Source of the DNA: Bradyrhizobium barranii subsp. apii
GTDB taxonomy: Bacteria > Pseudomonadota > Alphaproteobacteria > Rhizobiales > Xanthobacteraceae
Direction: 5' to 3'
NCBI RefSeq assembly: GCF_011516635.5
Contig: NZ_CP096255.1
Coordinates: forward strand, 6,694,501 to 6,758,500
Length of the DNA stretch: 64,000 nucleotides
In this document: in pieces, positions 63,907 through 64,000 of the stretch
How the letters are laid out: every line of letters starts with the position of its first letter
Numbering within the stretch: position 1 is the stretch's first letter
Position numbers and translations under genes: made by a program
The notes under the pieces: generated by a model
What the model saw: only the letters and a program-made list of their open reading frames with translations
Databases searched by the model: none
What the model was told of the DNA's origin: nothing

Positions 63907-64000
63907 GGCGCACCCTCGTAGCGTTCTTGCTCACGCCGGTCCTCGGGTCCAGATCGGCGCCGTTGCGCCAGCTGCTCCGGAACGTCTCGAGCAGCGATTT
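63899..64000 (-). CDS. C-terminal end of an unidentified protein (cut by window edge)
   Basis: Thirty-three codons are visible before TAG 63901-63899, ending 'SKNATRVRRD'. The frame is open to the right edge and its stop overlaps the next gene's GTG start, the usual operon junction in this DNA. Too little is visible to name it. Confidence 0.45.
   Translation of the reverse strand, partial: KSLLETFRSSWRNGADLDPRTGVSKNATRVRRD

Overview
The window is high-GC alphaproteobacterial DNA whose gene set points to Bradyrhizobium or a close Nitrobacteraceae relative. The evidence is two liv-type branched-chain amino-acid ABC importers, a cox-type (CO/xanthine dehydrogenase family) cluster, pca ring-cleavage genes, CHASE2-type cyclases, and palindromic intergenic repeats of the kind common in that group. 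This assignment is inference from content; no marker gene such as 16S rRNA is present.

Layout. 0-4 kb: a slipin (cut by the left edge), an odd double tRNA-like RNA locus, and a LysR regulator divergent from an isochorismatase-like hydrolase plus a GST. 4-14 kb: a caspase-like secreted protein, then a leftward catabolic/import block (frameshifted LivK, LivH, LivM, LivG, LivF, an ABC-like ATPase without the signature motif, a semialdehyde dehydrogenase). It is divergent from an RpiR regulator and an SDR with a premature stop. 14-24 kb: a DUF2778 cell-wall protein, FecR plus a CHASE2 cyclase, an ArnT/GT2-GtrA envelope pair, and DUF72/DUF488. 24-35 kb: PhzF; an amidohydrolase-MFS-GntR unit with its operator; a second cyclase; a TetR-HlyD-ABC export operon with a perfect TetR operator; ArsR plus an SRPBCC protein; GFA; DUF4189. 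35.3-38 kb: one large membrane patatin-like gene of visibly lower GC, probably acquired. 38-45 kb: a cox cluster (MocA-like, two XdhC pieces, CoxE, CoxD, CoxM, CoxS, CoxG) that has no catalytic large subunit. 45-48 kb: pcaBDC. 48-54 kb: a second complete rightward liv operon. 54-64 kb: a response regulator, a large hybrid histidine kinase, a P1 peptidase, an EF-hand protein, rpe, micro-genes, a kinase-UspA fusion and a metallophosphoesterase.

Two cross-cutting points. First, at least six genes of recognisable full-length families are interrupted by a single small lesion: LivK, SDR, SRPBCC, PcaB, LivM2 and the P1 peptidase, with the histidine-kinase start a possible seventh. Most lesions sit in GC-rich, self-complementary spots, so sequencing error is as likely as real decay. 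Second, the strongest candidate for something undescribed is the RNA at 1413-1556 (minus strand). Two tRNA-like cores (Phe-like and Asn-like) are joined with no spacer, neither has a usable acceptor stem of its own, and the two outer ends pair with each other.
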